Below, in pieces: positions 10,351 through 19,438 of a stretch of 64,000 nt of DNA (within the stretch, counting starts at the first letter, position 1; each line of letters starts with the position of its first letter). The stretch comes from Shewanella indica. Lineage in GTDB: Bacteria; Pseudomonadota; Gammaproteobacteria; Enterobacterales; Shewanellaceae. A program made the position numbers and the translations under genes. A model generated the notes under the pieces. It was not told where the DNA came from and did no database searches. It saw only the letters and a program-made list of their open reading frames with translations. Location of the stretch: NCBI RefSeq assembly GCF_002836975.1, contig NZ_NIJK01000003.1:28354-92353 (forward strand), in the 5' to 3' direction.

Positions 10351-10380
10351 AAAAAAGAGCGCTTGGCGCTCTTTTTTGTT
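10351..10380 (+). terminator. Intrinsic terminator after the DUF3545 gene
   Basis: An A-flanked GAGCGC-TTG-GCGCTC stem is followed by six T's. It could also serve the converging hemerythrin-like gene. Confidence 0.85.
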
Positions 10381-10423
10381 AATCGCTGACGAGTGTGACA
10401 CGGATTTCTAAACACTACCAAAA

Positions 10424-10966
10424 TTATCTATCGGCAGTATGAATGTAGTTTCTCAACTCATCAAACAACTGGTTATCATCGCTGCTGAACAAAGGATCCT
10501 CTATCAACTTCAATTCACACATACTTTGGATCTTCTGCCAGTCCTCATCCTGCAAGCTCTTGGCAAGCAGAGGAAAAATTTCCCGCTCCTCGTATAGCAT
10601 GTGCTTCTCTTGCAAATCCACATACTCTTTTAATTCAGTAACCAATTTTTCCTTGGCCACGACGACATCGTTGAGAATAAGGTTAAGGGTCGCCATCAAG
10701 GTTGATGAGGCATCAATCAGCTTTTGATGTTCCTGTTCAAGGCGCCTGGTCGGCTCGGTACGGCTTTCCTTGATAAGAAAGTAGTCGTAAATGATATCTT
10801 CTAGCGGATGATGGCTATGTTCAGCATAGCCCTGCATGTACTCAACAACATCCCGTACCAGATTAAAATTGACATGCTCACCTTCGGCCAGCTTCTGGTA
10901 TTTCCCCTTTAGCAACTTCAGCAATATGGCAATATGCTTATGGTCATTCATCAATCTTTGCAGCAT
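10424..10966 (-). CDS. Hemerythrin HHE domain protein
   Basis: A 180-residue, mostly helical cytoplasmic protein. Conserved His/Glu residues fit a hemerythrin HHE fold: NDHKH near the start, HSHHPLED around residue 70, EQEHQ around 95 and EKHMLYEEREIFP around 140. These would hold a di-iron centre, suggesting a role in oxygen, nitric oxide or iron sensing. ATG 10966 is chosen because GGAG lies six bases before it; another ATG four codons upstream is possible. It stands alone and converges with the DUF3545 gene. Confidence 0.85.
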   Translation of the reverse strand: MLQRLMNDHKHIAILLKLLKGKYQKLAEGEHVNFNLVRDVVEYMQGYAEHSHHPLEDIIYDYFLIKESRTEPTRRLEQEHQKLIDASSTLMATLNLILNDVVVAKEKLVTELKEYVDLQEKHMLYEEREIFPLLAKSLQDEDWQKIQSMCELKLIEDPLFSSDDNQLFDELRNYIHTADR

Positions 10967-11204
10967 AGGGCACTCCATCTTAAGTCGGGCCTTTCTAGGT
11001 AATAGTAGTAAACAGGCCAAAGATTACTCAATACTAACCATAGATGTTTTCCTGGGACATGATAAAGATCAAGGAAAATAACCTTCTAAATCAACAATTC
11101 ATAAATTAGCGATAAATACAACACCTATTCTCTAACCACTGTTTGTCCAGTGAGGCTATCCGGCCATACTGTTATTGGCTCTTATCCAAGCTTTAGCAAG
11201 CATA

Positions 11205-12302
11205 TCAACCCCGCAGACTTTCCTCCATCATCGCCAACATTCCTTTGAGAGAACTGCGGATACGATTAAATGCCTCACCGGCAGAGCTGGCTTCACGCAG
11301 GTGCCGCTCGACCATTGAGGTAAAGTAACTCTCCTGCTCTTCTGTCATGTCCAGCACATGAAAGCTGCTGCGAATTTCAGTAGTGATCCCAGATAAGGTA
11401 TCGCAAAAGCGTTGATCCTGTTGCTGCATGGAATCACCCAGTTGTTTCATCAACAGGTGCAACCTATCCATCACCCGACGCAGCATCTGTTGGCGCTCTA
11501 TATCCAATACCCTGGCCTCCAATCCTTCGACCACAACGGCAATCACGTCCCTGAGTCGGCCGTACAACACCTCATCCTCGACCGGCATATTCTTGATCAA
11601 GAATGACACATGCTTGTCGTTGCACATGGTTCGATTACCAAAGTCATATAGGCGTCCCTGTTTGTCCAAAAGCTCGAAAATATTGGCTTCTATCGGGCTT
11701 ATCTGGGTGTTGTCCGGCACAAAATACTCGGCGCTGTCTGTGCGTATTTTCAGACAGGTATTGAGGTTGAGCTGACTCATCAGTTCAAAAAAAGCATCGG
11801 CAAGAGCACGGTAGTTGCTGCAAAGAAAACACTGGCGGAAGAACTGCAACACACAGCCATATTGGGACGATTCACTCATGGACTGAAACGCCATGTTTCT
11901 TGACATGGACTCAGCCTGCATCAGAGACTGTTTGCGCTGCTGATATTGCGCCACACTGCGAACCTTGGCCAACAGCTCTTTCAGCTCAAAGGGTTTGGCG
12001 ATGAAATCCACCGCCCCGGCCTCATAGGCTTTAAGACGCTCATTAAGGGTATTCATACCGGAAACAAATACCACTGACGCCTCCCGCCCCTGTGATTGCA
12101 AGTGAGCACAGAGGTCCACACCGCTGGAATCCGGTAGATTGATATCCATCAGGATGATTTCAGGTGTCGCCGACTCCAACGCCGACAAATAAGCAGCTGC
12201 CGAGTCGAAAACTTGGACTGAGTAGTCATCCTGCAAGACTTCCTCTATCAAAGCCAGATAATCAAGATCATCATCCACCACCCAGACAGTTAAATTGTCC
12301 AT
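11205..12302 (-). CDS. Response regulator with receiver domain and uncharacterised helical output
   Basis: A 365-residue protein. Residues 1-120 form a CheY-like receiver: VVDDD at the start, phospho-acceptor Asp53 in LMDINLPDSSG, and the conserved Lys in AKPFELKELL. The remaining 240 residues have no DNA-binding or catalytic motif that I recognise and are rich in predicted helix and Met/Gln. The start ATG lies inside the end of the upstream hybrid kinase gene (13-base overlap), so the two are translationally coupled and probably act together. The output may be protein binding rather than transcription. Confidence 0.85.
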   Translation of the reverse strand: MDNLTVWVVDDDLDYLALIEEVLQDDYSVQVFDSAAAYLSALESATPEIILMDINLPDSSGVDLCAHLQSQGREASVVFVSGMNTLNERLKAYEAGAVDFIAKPFELKELLAKVRSVAQYQQRKQSLMQAESMSRNMAFQSMSESSQYGCVLQFFRQCFLCSNYRALADAFFELMSQLNLNTCLKIRTDSAEYFVPDNTQISPIEANIFELLDKQGRLYDFGNRTMCNDKHVSFLIKNMPVEDEVLYGRLRDVIAVVVEGLEARVLDIERQQMLRRVMDRLHLLMKQLGDSMQQQDQRFCDTLSGITTEIRSSFHVLDMTEEQESYFTSMVERHLREASSAGEAFNRIRSSLKGMLAMMEESLRG

Positions 12303-14299
12303 AAATCTCCCTTACTGTCATCAGCAAACCTAATTCCCACCTGCTTGAGTGCCAGAGTCAGTCCTGTCAGATCAAAGGGTTTATGCAGTACCGGAAACGG
12401 CATCTCATCGGCGCTGGAAATACCTATGTTCTGGATAAAGCCGGAGATCAGCAACACCAGCAGAGAGTGTTTAACATTGAGTTTTTGTGCCAGTTCATAG
12501 CCGTTGATACCACCAGGCATCAACACATCTGTGATAAGGAGCTCGGCATCACAACGCTGCTGCTCGTAACGTTGCAACACTGTGATGGGGTCGTGGAACA
12601 ACTCCACTTCAATCCCCAGTAAATCGCAATAGTCAGCCATCACCGCCAACATCTCCGGCTCATCATCCACTACGATTGCCTTCAAAGGCCGCCGCACCCT
12701 GGGCACTTCACTTGTGTAGGAGCCAAGCTGAGGTTCAAGGGTCAGTTTTCGACTCTGCGGAAACCATAATCTGAACTCAGTGCCACTCGACCCCGTATTC
12801 AGGATGGCGATATAACCCTTGGAACGTTTAACAAAACCGTACACCATAGCCAGTCCAAGACCTGTGCCCTTACTCTTGTCCTTGGTGGTAAAAAATGGGT
12901 CGAATACCTTGTCCTGAAAGGCTTTTGGAATACCACTGCCACCATCAATCACACTGATCCATACATAATGCCCGGGCTCCACCCGGGTCTTGCCTATGGC
13001 GATCCCGGGCAGATAACCACTCAAGTAGCAACTGCCGGTACGGATCTTGAGCTCTCCCTTGCCCTCCATGGCATCGCGGCCATTGAGCAGCAGATTCAAT
13101 AAGGCGTCTTCCAGATCGCCTTTGTCGAGCATCACAGGCTTGTTATCCGGTGCCAGCTCAATACTCAAGGTTATTTGACTGGTCAAGGACTTGGCAAACA
13201 ACTCCTGCAAACCTTCAATCACCTCATTGACCTGGCAAGGCTCGGCATTGAACTGTTCCTGGCGCGAAAACGACAACAGTCTGCGGGTCAAATCTGTGCC
13301 TCGCTGGCAGGCCTTAAAGGCGGTATTGAGGTATTTTTCAGCTTTGGGATCAGAGACTTTAAGCTGCATTAACTCCAGGTTGCCCTTCAATACCCCGAGA
13401 ATATTGTTGAAGTCGTGGGCTATGCCGCCGACCAGCTCCCCTATGGCCTGCATCTTCTGGGTTCTGGCCACGGCCTGTTGCAACTGATGCTGCTCGCTGT
13501 AATCGCGACCTATTACGGCGTATATACGCCGACTTCGGGAAATACAGTAACAGTTGAGATGTAATAACTCCCTGCCGCCATCGCCTTTATGACACCAAAG
13601 CTCCCCGCTATAACAGCCCTTGCAGCGCAACTGCTCTTTGAAGGAGTCACTTTCTTCGCCTTCAAACAACAGGCCGGTTAAATTGGCGCCAACCAACTCC
13701 CGGTTGGCATATAAGGTCACAGCCGTGGCCGCCGGGTTGGCGTAAAGGATAAGTTCTCGCTCAGGTTCGAGACTAAATAGCAGTAATAAACTGTCGGCAC
13801 CGTCTACAACGGCCTTGAAGCAGAGTTCATCCTCTGCCGACTGTGATGAACTACGGCTGAGTTGACATTGATAGATGGCCCCCACCAAGGGGCCGATATT
13901 GGCCTGACATGCAGCCAAAGACTCAAACCAACCGGGAGCCGATGAATGGAAAAACAACAATAGTTCTGAATTTTTGATGGGCCAGACAGTAAACTTCTGC
14001 CATTGATGAAGCTCTTGTTGGCTCGCTTCTTTAGCCCATTGATTAACACTGCTCCAAAGTGTCAGATAGATAACCGGATCCCGACACCAGCAGGTGACTG
14101 ATTCCGACATATCATTGGCACCCAATTCTGAGCGTTCCACCATCAACAAAGCCTCTGCCCCTGAGGCATGTACCAGGGTCTGACACAGGGCTGGCAATAC
14201 ATCCTGTCCCCGGGTCAAACCCAATTGCAATTTAGCCAGTTCAATCAACAGTCGAGACCAATCGCCAGGGAATTCGGTTTGAGCCGCAGAGGAAAACAC
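12290..14299 (-). CDS. Hybrid sensor histidine kinase
   Basis: The 669-residue protein has an N-terminal GAF-like region (about 25-150), a PAS-like domain (160-270), a HisKA domain with phospho-His295 in GGIAHDFNNILG, an ATPase domain (about 380-505; DGGSGIP and GTGLGLAMV boxes) and a C-terminal receiver (about 545-660; VVDDEPEM, Asp in LLITDVLMP, Lys in HKPFD). No membrane segment is evident, so it should sense a cytoplasmic signal. The start is GTG 14299 with AAGGGA eight bases upstream. It overlaps the response regulator gene. The signal is unknown. The gene is divergent from nfo. Confidence 0.93.
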   Translation of the reverse strand: MFSSAAQTEFPGDWSRLLIELAKLQLGLTRGQDVLPALCQTLVHASGAEALLMVERSELGANDMSESVTCWCRDPVIYLTLWSSVNQWAKEASQQELHQWQKFTVWPIKNSELLLFFHSSAPGWFESLAACQANIGPLVGAIYQCQLSRSSSQSAEDELCFKAVVDGADSLLLLFSLEPERELILYANPAATAVTLYANRELVGANLTGLLFEGEESDSFKEQLRCKGCYSGELWCHKGDGGRELLHLNCYCISRSRRIYAVIGRDYSEQHQLQQAVARTQKMQAIGELVGGIAHDFNNILGVLKGNLELMQLKVSDPKAEKYLNTAFKACQRGTDLTRRLLSFSRQEQFNAEPCQVNEVIEGLQELFAKSLTSQITLSIELAPDNKPVMLDKGDLEDALLNLLLNGRDAMEGKGELKIRTGSCYLSGYLPGIAIGKTRVEPGHYVWISVIDGGSGIPKAFQDKVFDPFFTTKDKSKGTGLGLAMVYGFVKRSKGYIAILNTGSSGTEFRLWFPQSRKLTLEPQLGSYTSEVPRVRRPLKAIVVDDEPEMLAVMADYCDLLGIEVELFHDPITVLQRYEQQRCDAELLITDVLMPGGINGYELAQKLNVKHSLLVLLISGFIQNIGISSADEMPFPVLHKPFDLTGLTLALKQVGIRFADDSKGDLWTI

Positions 14300-14397
14300 G
14301 TTAAAGTCCCTTTCCGTTGTTTTTCAGTCATTCAAGCATAGACAAGTTTGCAATATTAGCGACTTATCCAGCTTGCCAAATATATAGAGAGGCCTGG

Positions 14398-15252
14398 GTG
14401 ACGAGTCAGGAAAGATGGGTTGGAGCCCATGTCAGCGCCCAAGGTGGTGTGGAAAATGCTCCGCTCAATGCCCACAAGATAGGGGCCAGTGCCTTTGCAC
14501 TGTTTACCAAGAATCAACGACGCTGGCAGGCAGCAGCTTTAACCGAGCATTCCATCGCCGCCTTTCAGGAAAACTGCCAACAGTTGGGCTTCAGACCCGA
14601 GGCGATTCTGCCCCACGACAGCTATCTGATTAACCTGGGACATCCGGATCCCTTGCTGCTGGAAAAATCCCGCGACGCCTTTGTCGATGAGATGCTTCGC
14701 TGCAAACAATTGGGATTAACCTTGCTGAACTTTCATCCCGGCAGCCACTTGCGACAGATAAGCGAGAACCACTGTCTGCGTAACATCAGCGATTCAATCA
14801 ACCTCGCATTGACAGCTTGTGATGGTGTTTGTGCCGTCATCGAAAATACCGCAGGACAAGGCTCCAACCTGGGACACAGCTTTGAACAACTGGCGCAGAT
14901 CATAGACGGGGTTGAGGATAAATCCCGAGTCGGCGTTTGCCTGGATACCGCCCATATGTTTGCCGCAGGTTACGACATTCGTACTCAGGAAAGCTGCCGG
15001 GAAAGCTTTGACGCCTTTGGCCGTATCGTGGGCTTTCAATACCTCAAGGGCATGCACCTCAACGACAGCAAGACGGGACTCGGCAGTCGGGTCGACCGCC
15101 ACGACTCCTTGGGCATGGGCGAAATAGGCAAAACCGCTTTCGAGTATATTCTCGGCCACCCCGCCACCAAGGGGATCCCCTTGGTATTGGAAACCATACG
15201 CCCGGAGATCTGGCCCGAAGAAATTGCCTGGCTGAAAAGCCTTAGCCGCTGA
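14398..15252 (+). CDS. nfo: Endonuclease IV (AP endonuclease)
   Basis: A zinc-dependent enzyme that cuts DNA at abasic sites in base-excision repair. The metal-binding motifs are present: [47 protein letters not shown] and the late LETIRPEIW. The start is placed at GTG 14398, giving 284 residues (E. coli Nfo has 285), with GAGAGG six bases before it. The open frame extends 27 codons further upstream, but that stretch is not part of the family and lies in the divergent promoter region with the histidine kinase. Confidence 0.95.
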   Translation: MTSQERWVGAHVSAQGGVENAPLNAHKIGASAFALFTKNQRRWQAAALTEHSIAAFQENCQQLGFRPEAILPHDSYLINLGHPDPLLLEKSRDAFVDEMLRCKQLGLTLLNFHPGSHLRQISENHCLRNISDSINLALTACDGVCAVIENTAGQGSNLGHSFEQLAQIIDGVEDKSRVGVCLDTAHMFAAGYDIRTQESCRESFDAFGRIVGFQYLKGMHLNDSKTGLGSRVDRHDSLGMGEIGKTAFEYILGHPATKGIPLVLETIRPEIWPEEIAWLKSLSR

Positions 15253-15297
15253 CCCCAAGCCAGCGCCAAAGGGCTGCAACACATGGCGTGCTTAGCC

Positions 15298-15894
15298 TTA
15301 TGTTTGTCCCTGGCTGATTTCTTTCAAGGCCTTGAGCGCCGCATCGTAATCTGGATGGTGAGACACATCCTTCACCAACTCACGGTATTTGAGCTGGCCA
15401 TTGGCATCTATGATAAATATCGCTCTGGCCAGCAAGCCTCGGTTAGGGATCAGCAGACCATATTTATTACCAAAGTCGCGCCAGACTGAGTCTGACAATA
15501 CCTTGATTTTATCGATATTCTCCACCTTGCAGAAACGTTTTTGGGCAAAGGGTAAGTCTTCACTGACGGTCAACATGACCACTGAATCATCAAACTTGCT
15601 GAACTCTTTATTGAACCTCTTGGTCTGCAGGGCACAGACGCCGGTATCCAGACTGGGAACTGCGCTGATAAGTACTGTCTTACCCTTGAAGTCACTTAAA
15701 GTCACCGGGGAAAACTTGTCATCCACCACCTTAAACCCTGGAGCAAGCTGGTTAAGCTCGGGCAATTTGCCCATCAGAGTGACACTCTGGCCCCCCATTC
15801 TGACCTCGGCGGCCACTTTCCCTTCTGCCGCCATAGTCGTGGCACTTGCCAAGGTCAATGCACACACAACACTCCACTTTGTCAGTTGCAACAT
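15298..15894 (-). CDS. tpx: Thiol peroxidase with signal peptide
   Basis: The 198-residue protein belongs to the peroxiredoxin family that reduces lipid and hydrogen peroxides using thioredoxin. The peroxidatic Cys is in PSLDTGVCALQTKRF and the resolving Cys in QKRFCKVENI. ATG 15894 gives a 20-residue hydrophobic N-terminus ending TTMAAEG that reads as a signal peptide, so the product is probably periplasmic. The family is usually about 165-170 residues long, and the extra length is this leader. GAGAGAAAAC precedes the start. It converges with nfo. Confidence 0.93.
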   Translation of the reverse strand: MLQLTKWSVVCALTLASATTMAAEGKVAAEVRMGGQSVTLMGKLPELNQLAPGFKVVDDKFSPVTLSDFKGKTVLISAVPSLDTGVCALQTKRFNKEFSKFDDSVVMLTVSEDLPFAQKRFCKVENIDKIKVLSDSVWRDFGNKYGLLIPNRGLLARAIFIIDANGQLKYRELVKDVSHHPDYDAALKALKEISQGQT

Positions 15895-15961
15895 AGTTTT
15901 CTCTCTCGCTCCAGCTTTAAATTCACCCTGGCTAATATAGCGCATTATCCGGACACAGGTA

Positions 15962-15990
15962 CAAAAAGACCGGCATCTGCCGGTCTTCTT
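15962..15990 (-). terminator. Intrinsic terminator downstream of mscS
   Basis: Stem AAGACCGGCA pairs with TGCCGGTCTT and on the minus strand runs into five U's. Confidence 0.85.
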
Positions 15991-15998
15991 CTAAGAGC

Positions 15999-16823
15999 TT
16001 ACTTGGATGGCAGCTCTTTGACATGCAGATCCATCTGAGGATATGGAATGCCAATACCGTTTTCGTCCAGAGACTGTTTAATCTGCTCCATCAGTTCGAA
16101 GTAGACACTCCAGTAATCCGCAGACTTCACCCAAGGGCGAACCACGTAATTAACCGAAGAGTCAGCCAGAGTGTGCAGACCCACTGTATAGCCAGGCTCT
16201 TTCAGCACTTTCTCGTGATTATCGAGAATGCTTGTCAGTATTTGCTTGGTATGACGGATATCAGCATCGTAAGAAACCCCGATCACCAGATCGATACGGC
16301 GCTTGTCCATAGCAGAGTAGTTGGTAATGCTACCGTTCATGATAGTGGAGTTAGGCACTATGATGACCTTGTTATCCGGCGTTTTCAGACGGGTAGAGAA
16401 GATGGTGATTTCATCTACAGTACCGGCAACACCTGCGGCTTCAACATAGTCACCCACACGGCAAGGGCGGAACAGTACCATCAAGACACCGGCGGCAAAG
16501 TTGGACAGTGAGCCCTGCAGTGCCAAGCCCACGGCCAAACCGGCAGCACCGAGAACCGCAACCAGAGAGGCTGTCTGAATACCTAGCTGCCCCAAGGTAG
16601 CGATAACGGTAAATACAAACACCACAGCCCAAGCCATATTGGCAACAAAGGAAACCACTGTCTGATCTATCTTGCGCTTGCCCAACATTTTGGCCGTGAC
16701 TTTCTTGGCCACATTGGACAAATACTTACCGACAAAGAAAATGACAATGGCAAGCAGTATCTTGATGCCATAGGCCGCGATTAACTCGGGCGCTTGTTTG
16801 AACAGCCCTTCGAGATTTTCCAT
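15999..16823 (-). CDS. mscS: Small-conductance mechanosensitive channel MscS
   Basis: The 274-residue inner-membrane protein has three N-terminal hydrophobic helices and the pore-lining, glycine/alanine-rich third helix AAGLAVGLALQGSLSNFAAG around residue 100, followed by the MscS beta domain (RVGDYVE, VPNST) and C-terminal cage. It releases solutes when the membrane is stretched by osmotic downshock. Length and motifs match canonical MscS (286 residues in E. coli). It sits 30 bases downstream of an OmpA-like gene on the same strand, and the two may be cotranscribed as an envelope-stress pair. Confidence 0.94.
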   Translation of the reverse strand: MENLEGLFKQAPELIAAYGIKILLAIVIFFVGKYLSNVAKKVTAKMLGKRKIDQTVVSFVANMAWAVVFVFTVIATLGQLGIQTASLVAVLGAAGLAVGLALQGSLSNFAAGVLMVLFRPCRVGDYVEAAGVAGTVDEITIFSTRLKTPDNKVIIVPNSTIMNGSITNYSAMDKRRIDLVIGVSYDADIRHTKQILTSILDNHEKVLKEPGYTVGLHTLADSSVNYVVRPWVKSADYWSVYFELMEQIKQSLDENGIGIPYPQMDLHVKELPSK

Positions 16824-16853
16824 TAAAATACTCCCTTAAAAACCTTATTTAAC

Positions 16854-17429
16854 TTACTTTTTTAAATCGACCACAAACTCAACCCTGCGGTTAAGGCTGC
16901 GACCCGAGACACTGGTATTATCGGCGGCAGGCTGCTTGCTGCCATATCCGTGAGTACTGAATTGCGCCCCCGGAAAACCATAATCCTCAATCAGCACCAT
17001 TTTGGCACTTTCGGCCCTGGCTTCGGACAAAGGTTGATTTATGGCATCTGAACCGCTGATGTCGGCATGTCCTTCAATATGCAAGTTTACCTTATATTGA
17101 TGAAGAAATGCTTTCATTCTGGCAAGTTGCGGCCACTGAGCCAGGGGGATCTGCGCCGAACCCAAGTCGAAATACAGCCTTACTGGCTTGGCTGTACCGC
17201 AATTTTGGGGATAGACGTCACCTGACGTTGTAGGTAAACAGATATCCGTCAGGGAGGGGGCTTTGTCCAAGACACAACCATTGGCGCTCACGGGTGCCTG
17301 TGTCGGGGTATCGGGACAGGCATCTTTTGCATCAGGGACACCGTCACCGTCAGAATCTTCCCAGGCAAACACAACGCTGCTCAGCAACAGCAGAGGAATC
17401 CCCCCCGCCAAGCCCAAATAACGGTTCAC
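16854..17429 (-). CDS. OmpA-domain cell-wall-associated protein with type-3 repeat
   Basis: A 191-residue exported protein. A signal peptide ends near VVFA-WE (about residue 22); a thrombospondin type-3 Ca2+ repeat DSDGDGVPDAKDACPDTP follows, then a C-terminal OmpA domain with LYFDLGSAQIP, IEGHADISGSD and GYGSKQPAADN...NRRVEF. There is no barrel and no lipobox, so it is probably periplasmic and peptidoglycan-bound. Two Cys pairs are present. It is the first gene of a probable pair with mscS. Confidence 0.88.
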   Translation of the reverse strand: MNRYLGLAGGIPLLLLSSVVFAWEDSDGDGVPDAKDACPDTPTQAPVSANGCVLDKAPSLTDICLPTTSGDVYPQNCGTAKPVRLYFDLGSAQIPLAQWPQLARMKAFLHQYKVNLHIEGHADISGSDAINQPLSEARAESAKMVLIEDYGFPGAQFSTHGYGSKQPAADNTSVSGRSLNRRVEFVVDLKK

Positions 17430-18004
17430 TCAGGCCTCCCTAACTATCAATCCTTCATCTGTATAGATGAGTTCCAGGCAGAACACAATCCGCCGCCGGT
17501 TTACCTGGCTTTAGTGCGCCAAGTCACAAGTCACCGGCTAACACATTGTATAATCGTCTTTAATTTTAGCCAAGATAAACCAGTATCTGCGGTAGTAAGT
17601 TGCTACAGCAGCTGAAATCTTCTGCATATAGTTACCTTTTTATAAAACACCTTGATGGGCCGATAGACTTGAGCCACAAGCAGTAATAGAGCCCGTTAAA
17701 CAAAAGGTTGTAGCAAAAGAAGCTCCCAGAATACCGGCTTCGATAAAAAAGCGTTGAACAAACTGGTTTCCAGCGCCAAGGCAATAGCGGGAACCGTCAC
17801 CCAAATGAGTCGGCCTTCCCCCAAGGGTATGCAATAACCTGAGTCCAATACCACGCGCATCACGGTTATTGCCGTAAAACCGCTTAAACCCCCGGGTTGT
17901 ACAAGTAGTTCCACTCAATGGCATAAGACTTAAGAAAACACTCACGCCTGTCACTGTGTCCACAGAACTGCCCTTGGTCCAAGAGGCAATGTGTAAGGGG
18001 GAAA
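17430..18004. other. Long intergenic stretch without a supported gene
   Basis: About 575 bases between the OmpA-domain gene and the small ORF at 18005. The minus strand from about 17640 to 18071 is open for 143 codons and another minus frame (17696-17914) reads as a hydrophobic stretch, but neither has a good ribosome site or a family I recognise. It may be a decayed gene. The left part is AT-rich promoter-like DNA for the OmpA-domain gene. Confidence 0.4.
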
Positions 18005-18142
18005 TTGCTGGCCGTAAAACTGGATTTTGAACTAGACGGCTGGCAGGCCAATGTGTATGTACTTCAGTCATCGGTCAGCCAGATATCCAGAGTCAATGTC
18101 AGAATGCGGCAACTGCTGCGCGAACGGCTTAAAAAACAATAA
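18005..18142 (+). CDS. Possible small protein of 45 residues (or C-terminal remnant)
   Basis: This frame is too short for a usual ORF scan and lacks an ATG. It reads protein-like: KLDFELDGWQANVYVLQSS, then a basic end RQLLRERLKKQ, stopping at TAA 18140-18142 directly before a terminator. An AGGGGG sits three to six bases before TTG 18005 and the next codon CTG. The frame stays open back to 17927. It could be a true small gene with a TTG start or the tail of a decayed one. I do not recognise a family. Confidence 0.35.
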   Translation: MLAVKLDFELDGWQANVYVLQSSVSQISRVNVRMRQLLRERLKKQ

Positions 18143-18164
18143 AGCGGCTTTGCGCCGCTTTATT
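18140..18164 (+). terminator. Intrinsic terminator after the small ORF
   Basis: Stem AAAGCGGC pairs with GCCGCTTT across a short loop and is followed by an AT-rich tract. It lies between converging genes and may serve the DUF4136 gene too. Confidence 0.65.
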
Positions 18165-18206
18165 CCGATACTGGATTTCCTAAATGGACCTAGTGGAACT
18201 CAGAGG

Positions 18207-18764
18207 TTATTTTTCCACCTTGGGCGGGAAGTTGCTCATCACACTGGCAACCGCCTCGTTAACCTTGGTAATTCGCTTTTGCGGAGTATCGCTGTCGCGA
18301 ATGGTATCAGCCACCGAGCCACGCCAGATGAGCTTGCCTGACCTGGCGTCGACCAGATCCACAATCAAGGTACCGACTTCATATTCGCGTACTGTGGTTT
18401 GGGTCTGCATATTGCCACCCCAGCCCCAACCTGGCCCCCAATATGGATTGTAGCCATAGTTGGTGTTGAAAGTGTCGACATTGATTTTCTTGTCTACCTT
18501 GGTCAGATAGTTAACCAGAATATCGGCGTTTTCCTTGGTAGCAATCTGCAAGCCCTTTTGTGCCAACTGCCGATCCAAGGCATCACGCACTCGCTGATCC
18601 ATCAACCCATCCAGATGATAGCTGGTGTCTTCGGATTGCTTTTCCACCCAGGCATAACTCTTGTACTGGCTGAAATTCACACCCGGGTCATAATCCCAGC
18701 CAGTATTCAGTGTACTGCAAGCACTTAACATCAGTGCCAATGCGGCTGTTATCAGATACTTCAT
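18207..18764 (-). CDS. DUF4136 lipoprotein
   Basis: A 185-residue lipoprotein precursor: MKYLITAALALMLSAC has a lipobox with the acylated Cys at residue 16. The mature part carries DUF4136 features: WDYDPGVNFSQYKSYAW, a glycine/tryptophan patch (YWGPGWGWGG), and LIVDLVDARSGKLIWRGS near the end. The family's role is unknown; members sit in the outer membrane. The start at ATG 18764 has AGGAAA before it, and the longer frame upstream has no signal peptide. It is divergent from the small membrane protein gene, with a Fur-like site between. Confidence 0.88.
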   Translation of the reverse strand: MKYLITAALALMLSACSTLNTGWDYDPGVNFSQYKSYAWVEKQSEDTSYHLDGLMDQRVRDALDRQLAQKGLQIATKENADILVNYLTKVDKKINVDTFNTNYGYNPYWGPGWGWGGNMQTQTTVREYEVGTLIVDLVDARSGKLIWRGSVADTIRDSDTPQKRITKVNEAVASVMSNFPPKVEK

Positions 18765-18904
18765 CGAAATTTCCTCGTTTACCCAGGCCTGGAAATGGCC
18801 ACAAAAACCCATGAAATCAGCTTACATTTCAATCTTCTGCTCTACAACTGAATTTAACAAAATTTAGTTTACCGATTCAGCTTGACTTCAGTATGACACT
18901 TAAT

Positions 18905-18923
18905 GATAATGATTATCATGTAG
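18905..18923. promoter_or_regulatory. Candidate Fur box
   Basis: GATAATGATTATCAT matches the first 15 bases of the Fur consensus except for the centre base; the last four positions do not match. It lies 20 bases before ATG 18943 and 140 bases upstream of the DUF4136 start, so iron repression is more likely for the small membrane protein. Confidence 0.6.
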
Positions 18924-18942
18924 ATTAATCCTTGGATGACTC

Positions 18943-19257
18943 ATGCTTTGGTATCTCGCATTCTTTATTATTGCCAGTGGCGTTTTGTTGACTCGAAACT
19001 CTCTGCTGCAACAAACCCAGCAACTAGCCGGAATAGGCAGCATCAATCAAGCCAGGCGTTTGCTTATCCTGCCGCTGCTCATTCTCGGTTGGCTCGGTGC
19101 CAGATTGGTCGAGCAACAGATTTCACCTTTTGATCTGGCCGCTTTCGGCTTCGTGCTGACGACACTGACACTACTACTGCCCAAACTTAGAATGCTGATG
19201 CTGCCCTGCGCCTTTTTATCTGTGATGGCAGTGCTGGGCGGAATACTACTTTCCTGA
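18943..19257 (+). CDS. Small four-helix membrane protein, unknown function
   Basis: A 104-residue, strongly hydrophobic protein with four likely membrane segments at about 2-18, 38-57, 60-80 and 84-104, and short positively charged loops (RARRLL type). I do not recognise the family. A weak GGAT precedes ATG 18943. A Fur-like operator lies immediately upstream, which suggests expression under iron limitation and a possible tie to metal handling, but no metal-binding motif is visible. It is a single gene closed by a terminator. Confidence 0.65.
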   Translation: MLWYLAFFIIASGVLLTRNSLLQQTQQLAGIGSINQARRLLILPLLILGWLGARLVEQQISPFDLAAFGFVLTTLTLLLPKLRMLMLPCAFLSVMAVLGGILLS

Positions 19258-19327
19258 CACCTTCTTGTGATTGCCGGCGTCCAAGCCGGTTGCTGATCTT
19301 GTTCCCTGCGCAATTTCAGTTTTTTAC

Positions 19328-19356
19328 CAGCCACCTTAACGGTGGCTTTTTTTTGA
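19328..19356 (+). terminator. Intrinsic terminator after the small membrane protein gene
   Basis: AGCCACC (19329-19335) pairs with GGTGGCT (19341-19347), followed by eight T's. Confidence 0.85.
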
Positions 19357-19438
19357 TTTCAGCGGCTTGGAGCAAGCCATTGGGCGCTTAGACTAAATCT
19401 GCTAGACTGCGCCCATAAACCATAGATCAGCATCGACA

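Noticed and set aside
17640..18071. 143-codon minus-strand frame as a gene
   Set aside because: No ribosome site, odd composition, overlaps the plausible plus-strand tail at 18005-18142; no family recognised.
18936..19133. 65-codon frame starting just before the small membrane protein
   Set aside because: Alternate frame of the same DNA; the 104-codon frame from 18943 gives consistent membrane helices and ends at a terminator.
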